Shown here: positions 1 through 7,045 of the stretch, piece after piece
Layout of the letters: the number at the start of each line of letters is the position of its first letter
Position numbering within the stretch: position 1 is the stretch's first letter
The notes under the pieces: model-generated
Seen by the model: the letters and a program-made list of their open reading frames with translations, nothing else
Databases searched by the model: none
What the model was told of the DNA's origin: nothing
Translations under genes and position numbers: made by a program
Source: Peptoniphilus_A hominis
GTDB taxonomy: Bacteria > Bacillota > Clostridia > Tissierellales > Peptoniphilaceae
Direction: 5' to 3'
DNA length: 7,045 bases
Assembly: GCF_040096015.1 (NCBI RefSeq)
Contig: NZ_JBBMFO010000046.1
Location: 1 to 7,045, forward strand

Positions 1-24
1 TCATACTACTTCTTCATTATACAA

Positions 25-66
25 AAATAGTGCAAGATAGGAATTACTTCCTTTCTTACACTATTT
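25..66 (+). terminator. 19-bp imperfect inverted repeat (terminator or 5' leader hairpin)
   Basis: Positions 25-43 pair with 48-66 around the 4-base loop TTAC. 17 of 19 pairs match; the mismatches are 38/53 and 33/58. The left arm is preceded by A residues (five in a row at 23-27, overlapping the stem) and the right arm ends in TTT, the shape of a weak bidirectional intrinsic terminator. The T tract on the + strand is only three bases, while a minus-strand transcript would have five. It may end transcription of a gene lying before the window, or sit in the untranslated leader of the gene at 95. All three + frames close before position 81, so an upstream gene could end here, but none can be shown. 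Confidence 0.4.
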
Positions 67-80
67 ATGGTACTAAATAG

Positions 81-87
81 AAAGGAG
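81..87 (+). promoter_or_regulatory. Ribosome binding site of the first surface protein gene
   Basis: AAAGGAG lies 7 bases before the ATG at 95, which is ideal spacing and fixes that start. An overlapping ATG at 90-92 is out of frame, only 2 bases from the site, and reads just 11 codons to a TGA at 123-125. It is unlikely to be used. Confidence 0.9.
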
Positions 88-94
88 AAATGAA

Positions 95-3000
95 ATGGAT
101 AAAAAACAAAAATCAAAACAATTGATGGCATTATTCTTATCAATACTTATGATAGTAGGAATATTGCCACTCAACATCTTTGCTGAAGAACCACAACTTC
201 CTGGCACATCTACTCGTGCAGTAGATCCGGAAGGGAAACCTTCAGTTAACTGGGAAGAAGACGCCACAGCTACAGATGATGGCTCTGGTTATTGGTCACT
301 TCCTGAAAATGTAAAAATAATCAAAGGACAAAGAGGAGCCGACCCACTTAATACCCTTGGCTTTACTTATCTTGGTAGATACTATGACCAAAATGGAAGG
401 ATAGTTCTAAAATTTGAAGTTAGCCATAGAAACCAAGCTGACAGTAGTGTTTGGGATAGATTTGTTATGAGGTTCCCATCTGAGTTATATCAAAAGATTG
501 ATAGAGAGGCTTCATACGTACTTTGGAAACAGACAGAAGTTTTTTCTATTAACAATTTTGACACACTAGATGTATCTACTGTTAGGGGACAAAGCGCCAA
601 CTGCCTACAATTCCCTTATAGAAATGTAGGTACTCAATATGGTCACAGAGAAGTTAATATAGTTTTAAAAGCTGATACTGATTGGGACAAGACTTTTGCA
701 CAAAAGACACAAGTAGTTCAATTAAGACTGTATAATAGCAATAACAACAATTTAAAGATATTCTCTACAGCTGGAGGATATAAGGGTGCTGACTATGCTG
801 CACTAGGATATAATACCTATACTAAAATTGCAGTTGTAGGTGATTTATCAAAAAGACCTAAGGATTTAATGGAATCAACTACTAAATCTTTTACATTTGT
901 TGGTGGACAAAATGACCAGTTCCATTCAGCAGACTCAGCCCTACAACTTGATAGAGATGATAAAAAAGTTAGACTAATCTATACTTTTGCTTCAGATGTC
1001 GTTAGCGGAAAGATGGATGGAGACAAGTATGGCATTAGACAAACTCTTGATAGAGACTTCATTAAATATCTTGACTTAGGAAATAAAGGTAAAACAGCTG
1101 AAGAAAAAAATCAAATCGGTTCTATCTATTTCCTATCTGAAAATGAAACGCCAATTGGAACAAAACTTCCTATCTACGCAAGTTATATAGAAGGTTTGGA
1201 ATTAAATCCAGATGGCTCAGCAAAGCTTGATGGAGAAGGAAACCCAACATTTAACCGTGAAGATGGTGCTGTATTCTTACAATTTGCAGAAACAGGCTAT
1301 GAGTATAAAGATAATGTTGATTCAGCAGATCCAAACTATGTTGAATCTCCAAAAACAGATTTTCAAGATATTTTAAGAGATGGACCTCAAGGTTCTGGAT
1401 CTATTATGGTCTTTGAATATAATATAGACCCAGAAAAGATAAATGAAGATTTAGTTAAGGATAAGGAACTATCAAAGAACTTTATGTTTGACACAAGATA
1501 TATCCTATCAAACAATAAAGGTGTTAGAAAATATACTACAACTACAACTGAAGATATAGTTATACAACCTAACAAGAGTAATTTCTTTACCATTAACTTC
1601 AAGCCATACGTAAACATATCAGATGGTATGGTAGCTCAAGCAGATAAAGACTTTGTGCTAAATATAGGTGGCAGTGAAGGAATTTGGAAGTCTTGGAAAA
1701 GAGAAGGACATGCTTTCTTCCCTGATACTGATGATTACGCTATAAATATGTATGGTTGGCAGTTTTATATGAAAGATCATAATATAAAAACTGGTATGAC
1801 TATAAAGGCAGGAACTCCTATAACAGTTTATTTGCCAAACCTTGACTATGGAAATAAGTCAAGAGTTCCTGATTTTGTTGACTTTGATATAGTTACAGGA
1901 GAACAAAAGGGAATATCAGGAGATAAGCTAAAAAATAAACAATCATTAACAGGTAATAAATTTTTAAGACTTAAAAAAGTTACTAAAGCTGATGGCTCTG
2001 ATATTTTCTACCCACCAATGTATTTTAAAAACTCAATTTCAACTGTTGGTGCAACAGCTGTAATCGAAAAATATGTTCCTATAGTAGATGAAATTTTCAC
2101 AGATTCTAAAGAATTTACTGGAATTATGAGAAGTGAAGGTGGAGTTAGATCAGAACTTTACATTCCAGAAGAAGCTAAGTCTACACATTATTTAGGAAAA
2201 TCATTTATTAACACAGAAGAAAATAAAGATGGCGATATAACTGCTTATTTAAGATCTGACGGAAAAGAAGAAGCTCAAAAATTTGCAGTAAACAATGATG
2301 GTACATCAGCTATTTTTGAAAAGAGAACTTTTGATAAAAAGGAATACGAAGGACTTGCTTTTAATATTAAGAAACAATATTTTGGAGCAGAAAGCATTAA
2401 GTATGCAACTCAAAACAAAGCTGTTGAAGAACTTGGATTATTAAGAGACCAACCTATTGTATTTACAACTTATTCTGAAACTTCTTTAAAATCAGAACCA
2501 GTAATAGAACAAGTTCAAACAAAAGTAAAATTTGACCTTAATGGACAAACATCAAAGGAAAATCTTACTGTTATTGAAAAGATTGCTCCTCTAAGCAACC
2601 AATACAGATATGATTACTTGACAGGAGAAGTAAACAAAAATTATAAACCATCAGGTTTTGAAGGCGACTATGTTAGATATGTTGATGAAAACAAGAAAAC
2701 TAAGGAAGTTGACGGCAGGACTTATCAAAACATCATTAGCCATGACGGTTTAGAATATGATTTGACAAACAAAGATCAAAAGGCAGCTTTCTTAAAGAGA
2801 CAAATGCCAACTAAAAATGAAATAAATGTACCACAAGGTAAGAGAATTCTTGGTTGGACAACTACTAAGTTAACAGACATAGCTGGTGGAAAGACAGCTG
2901 TAGAACAATTTAACGAACTTAGAGATGCTAACAAGATTATAAAGGAAGCTAAAGATTGGGAAAAAGTTGATGCAAATGAAAATTACATCTTCGATTCAAA

Positions 3001-5488
3001 ATCTCCAATCGATAAAGAAAGAACAGTTTACGCAGTTTATGGCGAAGGTATTAATATCGTCCTTCACTCAAATAACACTGCTGATCCTAAAGATGAAACA
3101 ACTATAACAATTCCAGTAACTATATCTGATATTGATAGTACAAACAAAATTATTGATCAAGTTTCAAGTGCAACAATTTCAAAAATGAAGGGTAATCTTG
3201 TTATTAAAGAACTTCCTAAGGTTCCAGTAACTGGAGAACAATCTGAAATTGATAAGATTACAGATGCAAATGCAAAACTATTTAACAAACCAAACAATTC
3301 ATTCCTTGGTTGGACACTTTATAGATACTCTAACGATCCACAAGAATCAAAATTAATTGCTGGTAAAAATAATGAAAGAATTGGCGAATTGTTAAGTGGT
3401 GTAGTTTCAGGTGGAACAAAGAGAATTCCAAAGAGTACTGAATGGATCAAAGATTTAAGAGGAGATCAATACAAATATACAAGATATATTCCAAATACTT
3501 TCTCTATAGCATTAAGAGCACAAGATGTTCCAAGTAAGGATAATAATGACGGAGTAGGAATATATAATATTTTCTTAGATGCAATTGATGAAGGTAAAGA
3601 CCTTCACTTATATGCAAACTACAGACCATTCTTTGAAGTAAAAGTTCATCCTTCTTATATGAATATTGATAAGAATCAAGGAGAATTTGGTAAGTATGTA
3701 AATACTGTTGAAGATGCTAATAAAAAGCCAGTTAATGTAGGTTTACTACACAGAACTGCTGTAACTGATTATGGTACACCAACAGTTCACCAAAATGCTA
3801 GTTACTATCCACTTCCAGGTGGAACTAATGCTTTGAAAGCTTGGGATGGCAAATCAACAACTCCTTTAACTTGGAAAGTTCCAGGATTTGACGAATTAGG
3901 ACAAAGAAAATCTTATGTATCAGTAATTGTTACAGATGATTTAAAAGACGCTTATGCAAACTTTACAGCACCTAACTGGGGTTCATTGGGAGCAAAAACT
4001 TATATAAGACTTCAAGATTCAACTGCTACACAAGATCCTAATGCACCTAAAAACTTACACGAAAATGCAGGCAACCCTTATGGAGATCCACTTGCAAAAG
4101 ACCAATCTTTCACTCTTGGAGTAGATGCCTTTACATCTGCAACTTCAAGAAAATCACTTCTAACAAATGGAGATAACCAAGAAGTAATTGGATATGAAAT
4201 TTGGAACACATCAACACCAATTGATATTCCAAAGCCAGTATTTGACAATGTATATGATGATGAAACAGAAGCTAAATTACACTGGACAGACGCTGAAAAG
4301 AATGCTGACATTAAAAAGATTATTTTAAAAGTCGCAGACGATAACGAAGTAACTCTTGTAAAACAAAATGATGGAACTTACACTGACGGAACTATAACAG
4401 CTACTCCTAATGGAGATAAACTTGTTTTAAGTCCGCTTAATCTACAAGGAAAAGCAGACAAAGACATCGTAGCTAAATATGTAGTTGAAAAATCTGGTCA
4501 AGAAGTTACAGGCCCTGAAGGAAGAATTACAATTAACAAGAGAGGTTCATCTGCACCTGTTGAAGAAATGAAACAAATTCCAAACGATGCTGATGGAAAA
4601 TCAAAGATTGAGTTTAAAGTTCCAGACCCAGTTTTAAATAAACCTACTAAAGGCACAGTTTACACTGCACAAAAATGGGATGAAACTCAAAATAAATGGG
4701 TTGATTTAGGAAAAGTAACTCTTGATTCTGACAACGATAAGGGAACAAAGAAAGAGATAACTTTAGATGGCGATGTAAAAGACGGCGACATCATAAGAAT
4801 AAAATCTGAACAACCAAATCTTAAACCTAACGATTCAACAGGAACAGGCGATGCAAATTACACACCACAAGACGGCGATGAAAATCGTAAGTATGTAAAA
4901 ATTGATAAGGCTGGCCCTGAAGCAAATGTAACAGCAAAGGACGAAGAATTTAGAAGATTTATCGACCTTGAAGGAACTATAAAGGAAATTCCTGATGGAA
5001 GAAAAGTTAAGATAACAATTGATTATAAAGACGGAAATCCTGTAGAAATGGAAAAAGAAATCACAGTTGAAAATAGACAAAATATAATCAAAGAACTTAA
5101 CACAGTTTTAAGAAAGGGAATTGAAGAAGGAAAGATTCCTGAAATTAAGATTGTAGCAGTTGATAAATTTGGCAATAGCCAAGAATCAGAGGTAGATTAC
5201 ACAGAATCTTATCAACTAAAAGTTTTAATTACTGGCGAAAGAGCTGGCAAGAAATTTGTAAAAGTTTCAGCAGATAAAGCCAACGCCACTGTAACTATTA
5301 AGGTTATGAATAATGGACAAGAAGTTTCAAGTGCAAGTGCAACAGTGACAGCACCTAATACATTTGTAAAAGTAAGATTTAACAATGGATATGCACTACA
5401 ATCAGGTGACAAACTTGTTATATCAGGTACAGCAACTGAAAATGGAAAGACTTACACTTCAAATCCATATGAGAGAGCTGTTAAGTAA
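95..5488 (+). CDS. Large secreted multi-domain surface protein, putative adhesin, no visible anchor
   Basis: This is a 1797-residue exported protein of unknown exact role, probably an extracellular adhesin. Seen: a signal peptide with basic start (KKQKSK), hydrophobic core 10-26 and likely cleavage after Ala30. Residues 31-800 are rich in Trp, Tyr and Phe and not recognised; possible boundaries are near KRP 253-255 and FTINFKPY 498-505. Two InlB/Flg_new-like repeats follow at 810-985 (FDLNG, GWTT 920-923, YAVYG 979-983) and 986-1177 (GWTL 1072-1075, YANY 1173-1176). A Cna-B-like module covers about 1178-1369 (LTWKVPGF 1258-1265). Ig-like modules cover about 1376-1487, 1488-1607 and 1608-1705 (VDKFGN 1689-1694), and a final beta-rich domain 1706-1797. 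The only cysteine I found is Cys170. The C-terminus ends in ERAVK with no LPXTG, hydrophobic tail or SLH motif. A second surface protein gene follows after 91 bases, probably in the same operon. Coding status is certain; domain names rest on motif resemblance; adhesion is inferred. Confidence 0.95.
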   Translation: MDKKQKSKQLMALFLSILMIVGILPLNIFAEEPQLPGTSTRAVDPEGKPSVNWEEDATATDDGSGYWSLPENVKIIKGQRGADPLNTLGFTYLGRYYDQNGRIVLKFEVSHRNQADSSVWDRFVMRFPSELYQKIDREASYVLWKQTEVFSINNFDTLDVSTVRGQSANCLQFPYRNVGTQYGHREVNIVLKADTDWDKTFAQKTQVVQLRLYNSNNNNLKIFSTAGGYKGADYAALGYNTYTKIAVVGDLSKRPKDLMESTTKSFTFVGGQNDQFHSADSALQLDRDDKKVRLIYTFASDVVSGKMDGDKYGIRQTLDRDFIKYLDLGNKGKTAEEKNQIGSIYFLSENETPIGTKLPIYASYIEGLELNPDGSAKLDGEGNPTFNREDGAVFLQFAETGYEYKDNVDSADPNYVESPKTDFQDILRDGPQGSGSIMVFEYNIDPEKINEDLVKDKELSKNFMFDTRYILSNNKGVRKYTTTTTEDIVIQPNKSNFFTINFKPYVNISDGMVAQADKDFVLNIGGSEGIWKSWKREGHAFFPDTDDYAINMYGWQFYMKDHNIKTGMTIKAGTPITVYLPNLDYGNKSRVPDFVDFDIVTGEQKGISGDKLKNKQSLTGNKFLRLKKVTKADGSDIFYPPMYFKNSISTVGATAVIEKYVPIVDEIFTDSKEFTGIMRSEGGVRSELYIPEEAKSTHYLGKSFINTEENKDGDITAYLRSDGKEEAQKFAVNNDGTSAIFEKRTFDKKEYEGLAFNIKKQYFGAESIKYATQNKAVEELGLLRDQPIVFTTYSETSLKSEPVIEQVQTKVKFDLNGQTSKENLTVIEKIAPLSNQYRYDYLTGEVNKNYKPSGFEGDYVRYVDENKKTKEVDGRTYQNIISHDGLEYDLTNKDQKAAFLKRQMPTKNEINVPQGKRILGWTTTKLTDIAGGKTAVEQFNELRDANKIIKEAKDWEKVDANENYIFDSKSPIDKERTVYAVYGEGINIVLHSNNTADPKDETTITIPVTISDIDSTNKIIDQVSSATISKMKGNLVIKELPKVPVTGEQSEIDKITDANAKLFNKPNNSFLGWTLYRYSNDPQESKLIAGKNNERIGELLSGVVSGGTKRIPKSTEWIKDLRGDQYKYTRYIPNTFSIALRAQDVPSKDNNDGVGIYNIFLDAIDEGKDLHLYANYRPFFEVKVHPSYMNIDKNQGEFGKYVNTVEDANKKPVNVGLLHRTAVTDYGTPTVHQNASYYPLPGGTNALKAWDGKSTTPLTWKVPGFDELGQRKSYVSVIVTDDLKDAYANFTAPNWGSLGAKTYIRLQDSTATQDPNAPKNLHENAGNPYGDPLAKDQSFTLGVDAFTSATSRKSLLTNGDNQEVIGYEIWNTSTPIDIPKPVFDNVYDDETEAKLHWTDAEKNADIKKIILKVADDNEVTLVKQNDGTYTDGTITATPNGDKLVLSPLNLQGKADKDIVAKYVVEKSGQEVTGPEGRITINKRGSSAPVEEMKQIPNDADGKSKIEFKVPDPVLNKPTKGTVYTAQKWDETQNKWVDLGKVTLDSDNDKGTKKEITLDGDVKDGDIIRIKSEQPNLKPNDSTGTGDANYTPQDGDENRKYVKIDKAGPEANVTAKDEEFRRFIDLEGTIKEIPDGRKVKITIDYKDGNPVEMEKEITVENRQNIIKELNTVLRKGIEEGKIPEIKIVAVDKFGNSQESEVDYTESYQLKVLITGERAGKKFVKVSADKANATVTIKVMNNGQEVSSASATVTAPNTFVKVRFNNGYALQSGDKLVISGTATENGKTYTSNPYERAVK
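2522..3622 (+). repeat. Two diverged, expanded InlB/Flg_new-like repeats within the first gene
   Basis: Encoded residues 810-985 and 986-1176 follow the same order: an opening beta strand (VKFDLNG; INIVLHSN), a central Gly-Trp-Thr turn (920-922; 1072-1074) and a closing aromatic strand (TVYAVYG; LHLYANY). This is the signature of InlB B-repeat or Listeria-Bacteroides repeats, which are usually about 70 residues. Here each unit is about 175-190 residues because of insertions before and after the GWT turn. The copies share the motif skeleton but little sequence, so this is an old duplication or two separate modules. Confidence 0.55.
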
Positions 5489-5550
5489 AAGTTTAGTAGT
5501 TAAAGCTAAAAATCAAAAAGAAACAAAGTTAAATGTAAGAAGTTTTATTA

Positions 5551-5567
5551 GGGGAGCTTAGCTCCCC
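5551..5567 (+). promoter_or_regulatory. Perfect GC-rich intergenic hairpin abutting the next ribosome binding site
   Basis: GGGGAGC (5551-5557) and GCTCCCC (5561-5567) are exact complements around a TTA loop: seven pairs, five of them G-C, in an otherwise very AT-rich gap. The 3' arm is followed directly by AAAGGAGG, not by T residues, and the minus-strand continuation is not T-rich either, so this is not a standard intrinsic terminator. It may stabilise or mark processing of a shared transcript, or influence ribosome loading on the second gene. The 91 bases between the two genes (5489-5579) hold nothing else I can name. Confidence 0.6.
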
Positions 5568-5569
5568 AA

Positions 5570-5575
5570 AGGAGG
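5570..5575 (+). promoter_or_regulatory. Ribosome binding site of the second surface protein gene
   Basis: AGGAGG, within AAAGGAGG at 5568-5575, is a strong Shine-Dalgarno sequence with a short 4-base spacer (CAAA) to the ATG at 5580. It sets that start, which also gives a good signal peptide. The site begins directly after the hairpin at 5551-5567. The CTCC in the hairpin's 3' arm could in principle pair with GGAG, but the loop left between them is too short for a stable alternative fold. Confidence 0.9.
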
Positions 5576-5579
5576 CAAA

Positions 5580-7045
5580 ATGAAAATTAACAAAAGATTG
5601 CTTTCATTTTTCCTTGCAGTATTAATGGTAGTTTCCACTTTTGGAGACTCTGTATATGCAATTTCAGAAAATGTTAAAGCCAATAGCGCAAACAAAAAAA
5701 CTGAAATAGAAGGAAAAGTAGAAGGCAATAAGGAAGTATTTACTTTTGACCTAAGTAAATTAAAGAAAAAAGAAACAGCAGAACCTATGAGTTTAAAGGC
5801 AATGCCTGCAAGAGCACCTCGTAGAGCACCGGTTCAAAACGACACTACAGTAAATATAAAAGCTGAAGGTTTAAATGGAGGAGCTTTTGATTGGGATGCA
5901 CTTCCTAATAAAGAATTTAAACTTATAGCTAAGTGGAAAACTAAAGATGGTCAAGATCATGAAAAAACTTTTGCAACAATCACAGCAGCAGGCACAACTA
6001 CCCACAATGTAGGGTGGCCAGTTGATGGAACTATGACAGGCAATGCCTCAATAGAAACTAGTTATCACCAAAATATAGAAGTTCGTGTAATTGATGTTTA
6101 CTCTTCATCAACAGGAGGAGCAGGTAAGTTAGTTTTTGATATTACACTAAAGGAACTTGCCGAACCAAGAGCTGAGGTAAAATACGTTGACCCTTATGGA
6201 AGACCAATAACAGACCCAGCAGATTTACCAACAGGCACAATGCCAAAGGTAACTGCACCTGAATTAACAGATGTTGAAATTGATTTGCCAAACACTTCAA
6301 AACAAATCAACATGAGATCATCAGATGATATTGATGAAGATGAACTACACGAAGCAGGAAATGGTTTAACATTTAAAGTTGATGGTAAAACAACTGGCGA
6401 AACAGTAACAATAGACAACAAAGAATATAAACTTGATATATCAGCGCCAAACGCAAAAGAAATCGGCACAATCAAAATGGTATATCAAAAAGATGTTCTA
6501 GTACCACCAGCTGATGGCGATGGAAATCCTGTAGCTCCTGCAGATGGCTATGTTCGTTTAACCTTTGATGCAAACGAAAAAGTTGAAGCAGGCAAAACAG
6601 GAATAACAGGAACACACAAGAATGGTTTATATGCAGGAAAGCAAAAATCATATATCGATGTAAAACAAGGCGTTAATTATGATAATGCAAACCTACAAGC
6701 TGCAATCAAAGAATTATCAACAACAGGAACAAAAGATGTAAATGGTGAAACAAAAGAATATGCCCAAGATGCAAAAAACCCATGGACACCAGCCGTTCCA
6801 ACTGATACAACAACAGTAGCAGCAGCAACTTACAACGCACAATACACAAAAACAACAGCCGAACAAGTAGAAGAACTAGGTGGCTTAAAAGCAAAAGACA
6901 TCGCAGTATGGGTAGGAGATCAAATCACTTGGGCAAATGGAGTAGAAGCAAAAGACGCAGCAAAAGCAGCAGACATAGCAAAACTACTACAAGGAGCAAC
7001 AGTAGAAGATCTATCAAACAGAAACTCAGACACAAAGGGCGAATA
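5580..7045 (+). CDS. Secreted surface protein with Ig-like and Rib/alpha-like modules, 3' end outside window
   Basis: This gene is partial: 488 codons are open to the window edge with no stop. The product is exported and probably a cell-wall adhesin. Seen: a signal peptide with basic start (KINKR), hydrophobic core 7-21 and likely cleavage after Ala27. A Lys-rich linker leads to the basic motif RAPRRAP at 78-84. A beta-rich Ig-like module covers about 89-193, ending in LVFDITLKEL. A module opens with VKYVDPYGRPI (200-210), a wording seen in MucBP- and Rib-like surface modules, and ends near VYQKD (301-305). A PADG-containing spacer leads to YVRLTFDA (324-331), then LGGLKAKDIAVWVGD (433-447), which resembles the start of Rib/alpha-like repeats in anaerobic cocci. 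No cysteine was seen. Anchoring cannot be judged because the C-terminus is missing; an LPXTG signal is expected from the family. It is probably co-transcribed with the preceding anchorless protein. Codon use becomes strongly A-ending toward the window edge. Coding status is certain; function is inferred. Confidence 0.95.
   Translation, partial: MKINKRLLSFFLAVLMVVSTFGDSVYAISENVKANSANKKTEIEGKVEGNKEVFTFDLSKLKKKETAEPMSLKAMPARAPRRAPVQNDTTVNIKAEGLNGGAFDWDALPNKEFKLIAKWKTKDGQDHEKTFATITAAGTTTHNVGWPVDGTMTGNASIETSYHQNIEVRVIDVYSSSTGGAGKLVFDITLKELAEPRAEVKYVDPYGRPITDPADLPTGTMPKVTAPELTDVEIDLPNTSKQINMRSSDDIDEDELHEAGNGLTFKVDGKTTGETVTIDNKEYKLDISAPNAKEIGTIKMVYQKDVLVPPADGDGNPVAPADGYVRLTFDANEKVEAGKTGITGTHKNGLYAGKQKSYIDVKQGVNYDNANLQAAIKELSTTGTKDVNGETKEYAQDAKNPWTPAVPTDTTTVAAATYNAQYTKTTAEQVEELGGLKAKDIAVWVGDQITWANGVEAKDAAKAADIAKLLQGATVEDLSNRNSDTKGE

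Noticed and set aside
1..80. A promoter for the first gene
   Set aside because: CATTAT at 15-20 and TACTAA at 71-76 are weak -10-like matches, and neither has a -35 at proper spacing within the window. The promoter may lie upstream.
90..125. An 11-codon upstream frame starting at the overlapping ATG
   Set aside because: Its ATG is only 2 bases from the ribosome binding site, whereas the ATG at 95 has ideal spacing and opens the signal peptide.
1387..1617. Minus-strand open frame inside the first gene
   Set aside because: It lies fully within a well-supported coding region, has no ribosome binding context I can see, and its composition is that of antisense to the real gene. The same holds for the other minus-strand frames at 73-267, 4078-4311, 4835-5080, 5212-5412, 6194-6475 and 6706-6894.
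5487..5558. A stop-free stretch in the +1 frame just after the first gene's stop, as a possible lost C-terminal tail
   Set aside because: It reads about 24 Lys-rich codons, with no LPXTG, no hydrophobic segment and no start codon. The in-frame sequence has several stops right after 5488. Nothing supports a frameshifted anchor.
5551..5567. Intrinsic terminator between the two genes
   Set aside because: No T run follows the hairpin on either strand; the 3' arm goes straight into the ribosome binding site of the next gene.
6511..6549. Short direct repeat coding PADG twice
   Set aside because: Only four residues repeat, with differing codons; this is ordinary linker sequence, not a repeat array.

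Overview
The window holds two large genes in tandem on the + strand, both for secreted multi-domain surface proteins. No RNA gene, mobile element, CRISPR array or metabolic gene was seen. The DNA is AT-rich. Both proteins have Gram-positive signal peptides, almost no cysteine and long runs of beta-sandwich-like modules. The module wording is what I associate with anaerobic Gram-positive cocci of the Tissierellia (Peptoniphilus, Anaerococcus, Finegoldia and relatives): YxDPYGRPI, LGGLKxxDIAVWxGD and LTWxVPGFDxxGxRxSY. That placement comes from remembered family style, not from a search.

Layout: positions 1-94 are a leader with a long imperfect hairpin (25-66) and a clear ribosome binding site (81-87). 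Positions 95-5488 encode a 1797-residue exported protein. It has a large N-terminal region I do not recognise (about residues 31-800), two expanded InlB/Flg_new-like repeats (810-1177), a Cna-B-like module (about 1178-1369) and a chain of Ig-like modules up to the C-terminus. It ends without LPXTG motif, membrane helix or other visible anchor. A 91-base intergenic gap follows, with a perfect GC-rich hairpin (5551-5567) directly against the next ribosome binding site. From 5580 to the window edge is the first 488 codons of a second exported protein. It has a signal peptide, a basic Arg/Pro/Ala linker, an Ig-like module, a YVDPYGRPI module and the start of a Rib/alpha-like repeat region. Its C-terminus lies outside the window.

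The short gap, the shared strand and the lack of a U-tract terminator suggest the two genes are co-transcribed. A reasonable but untested reading is a surface adhesin pair: the first product is released or held non-covalently, and the second may carry the wall anchor further downstream. I do not see proof of a new system. The most notable points are the anchorless giant protein beside a second adhesin, the hairpin next to the ribosome binding site, the unrecognised N-terminal 770 residues, and an apparent codon-use change inside the second gene.
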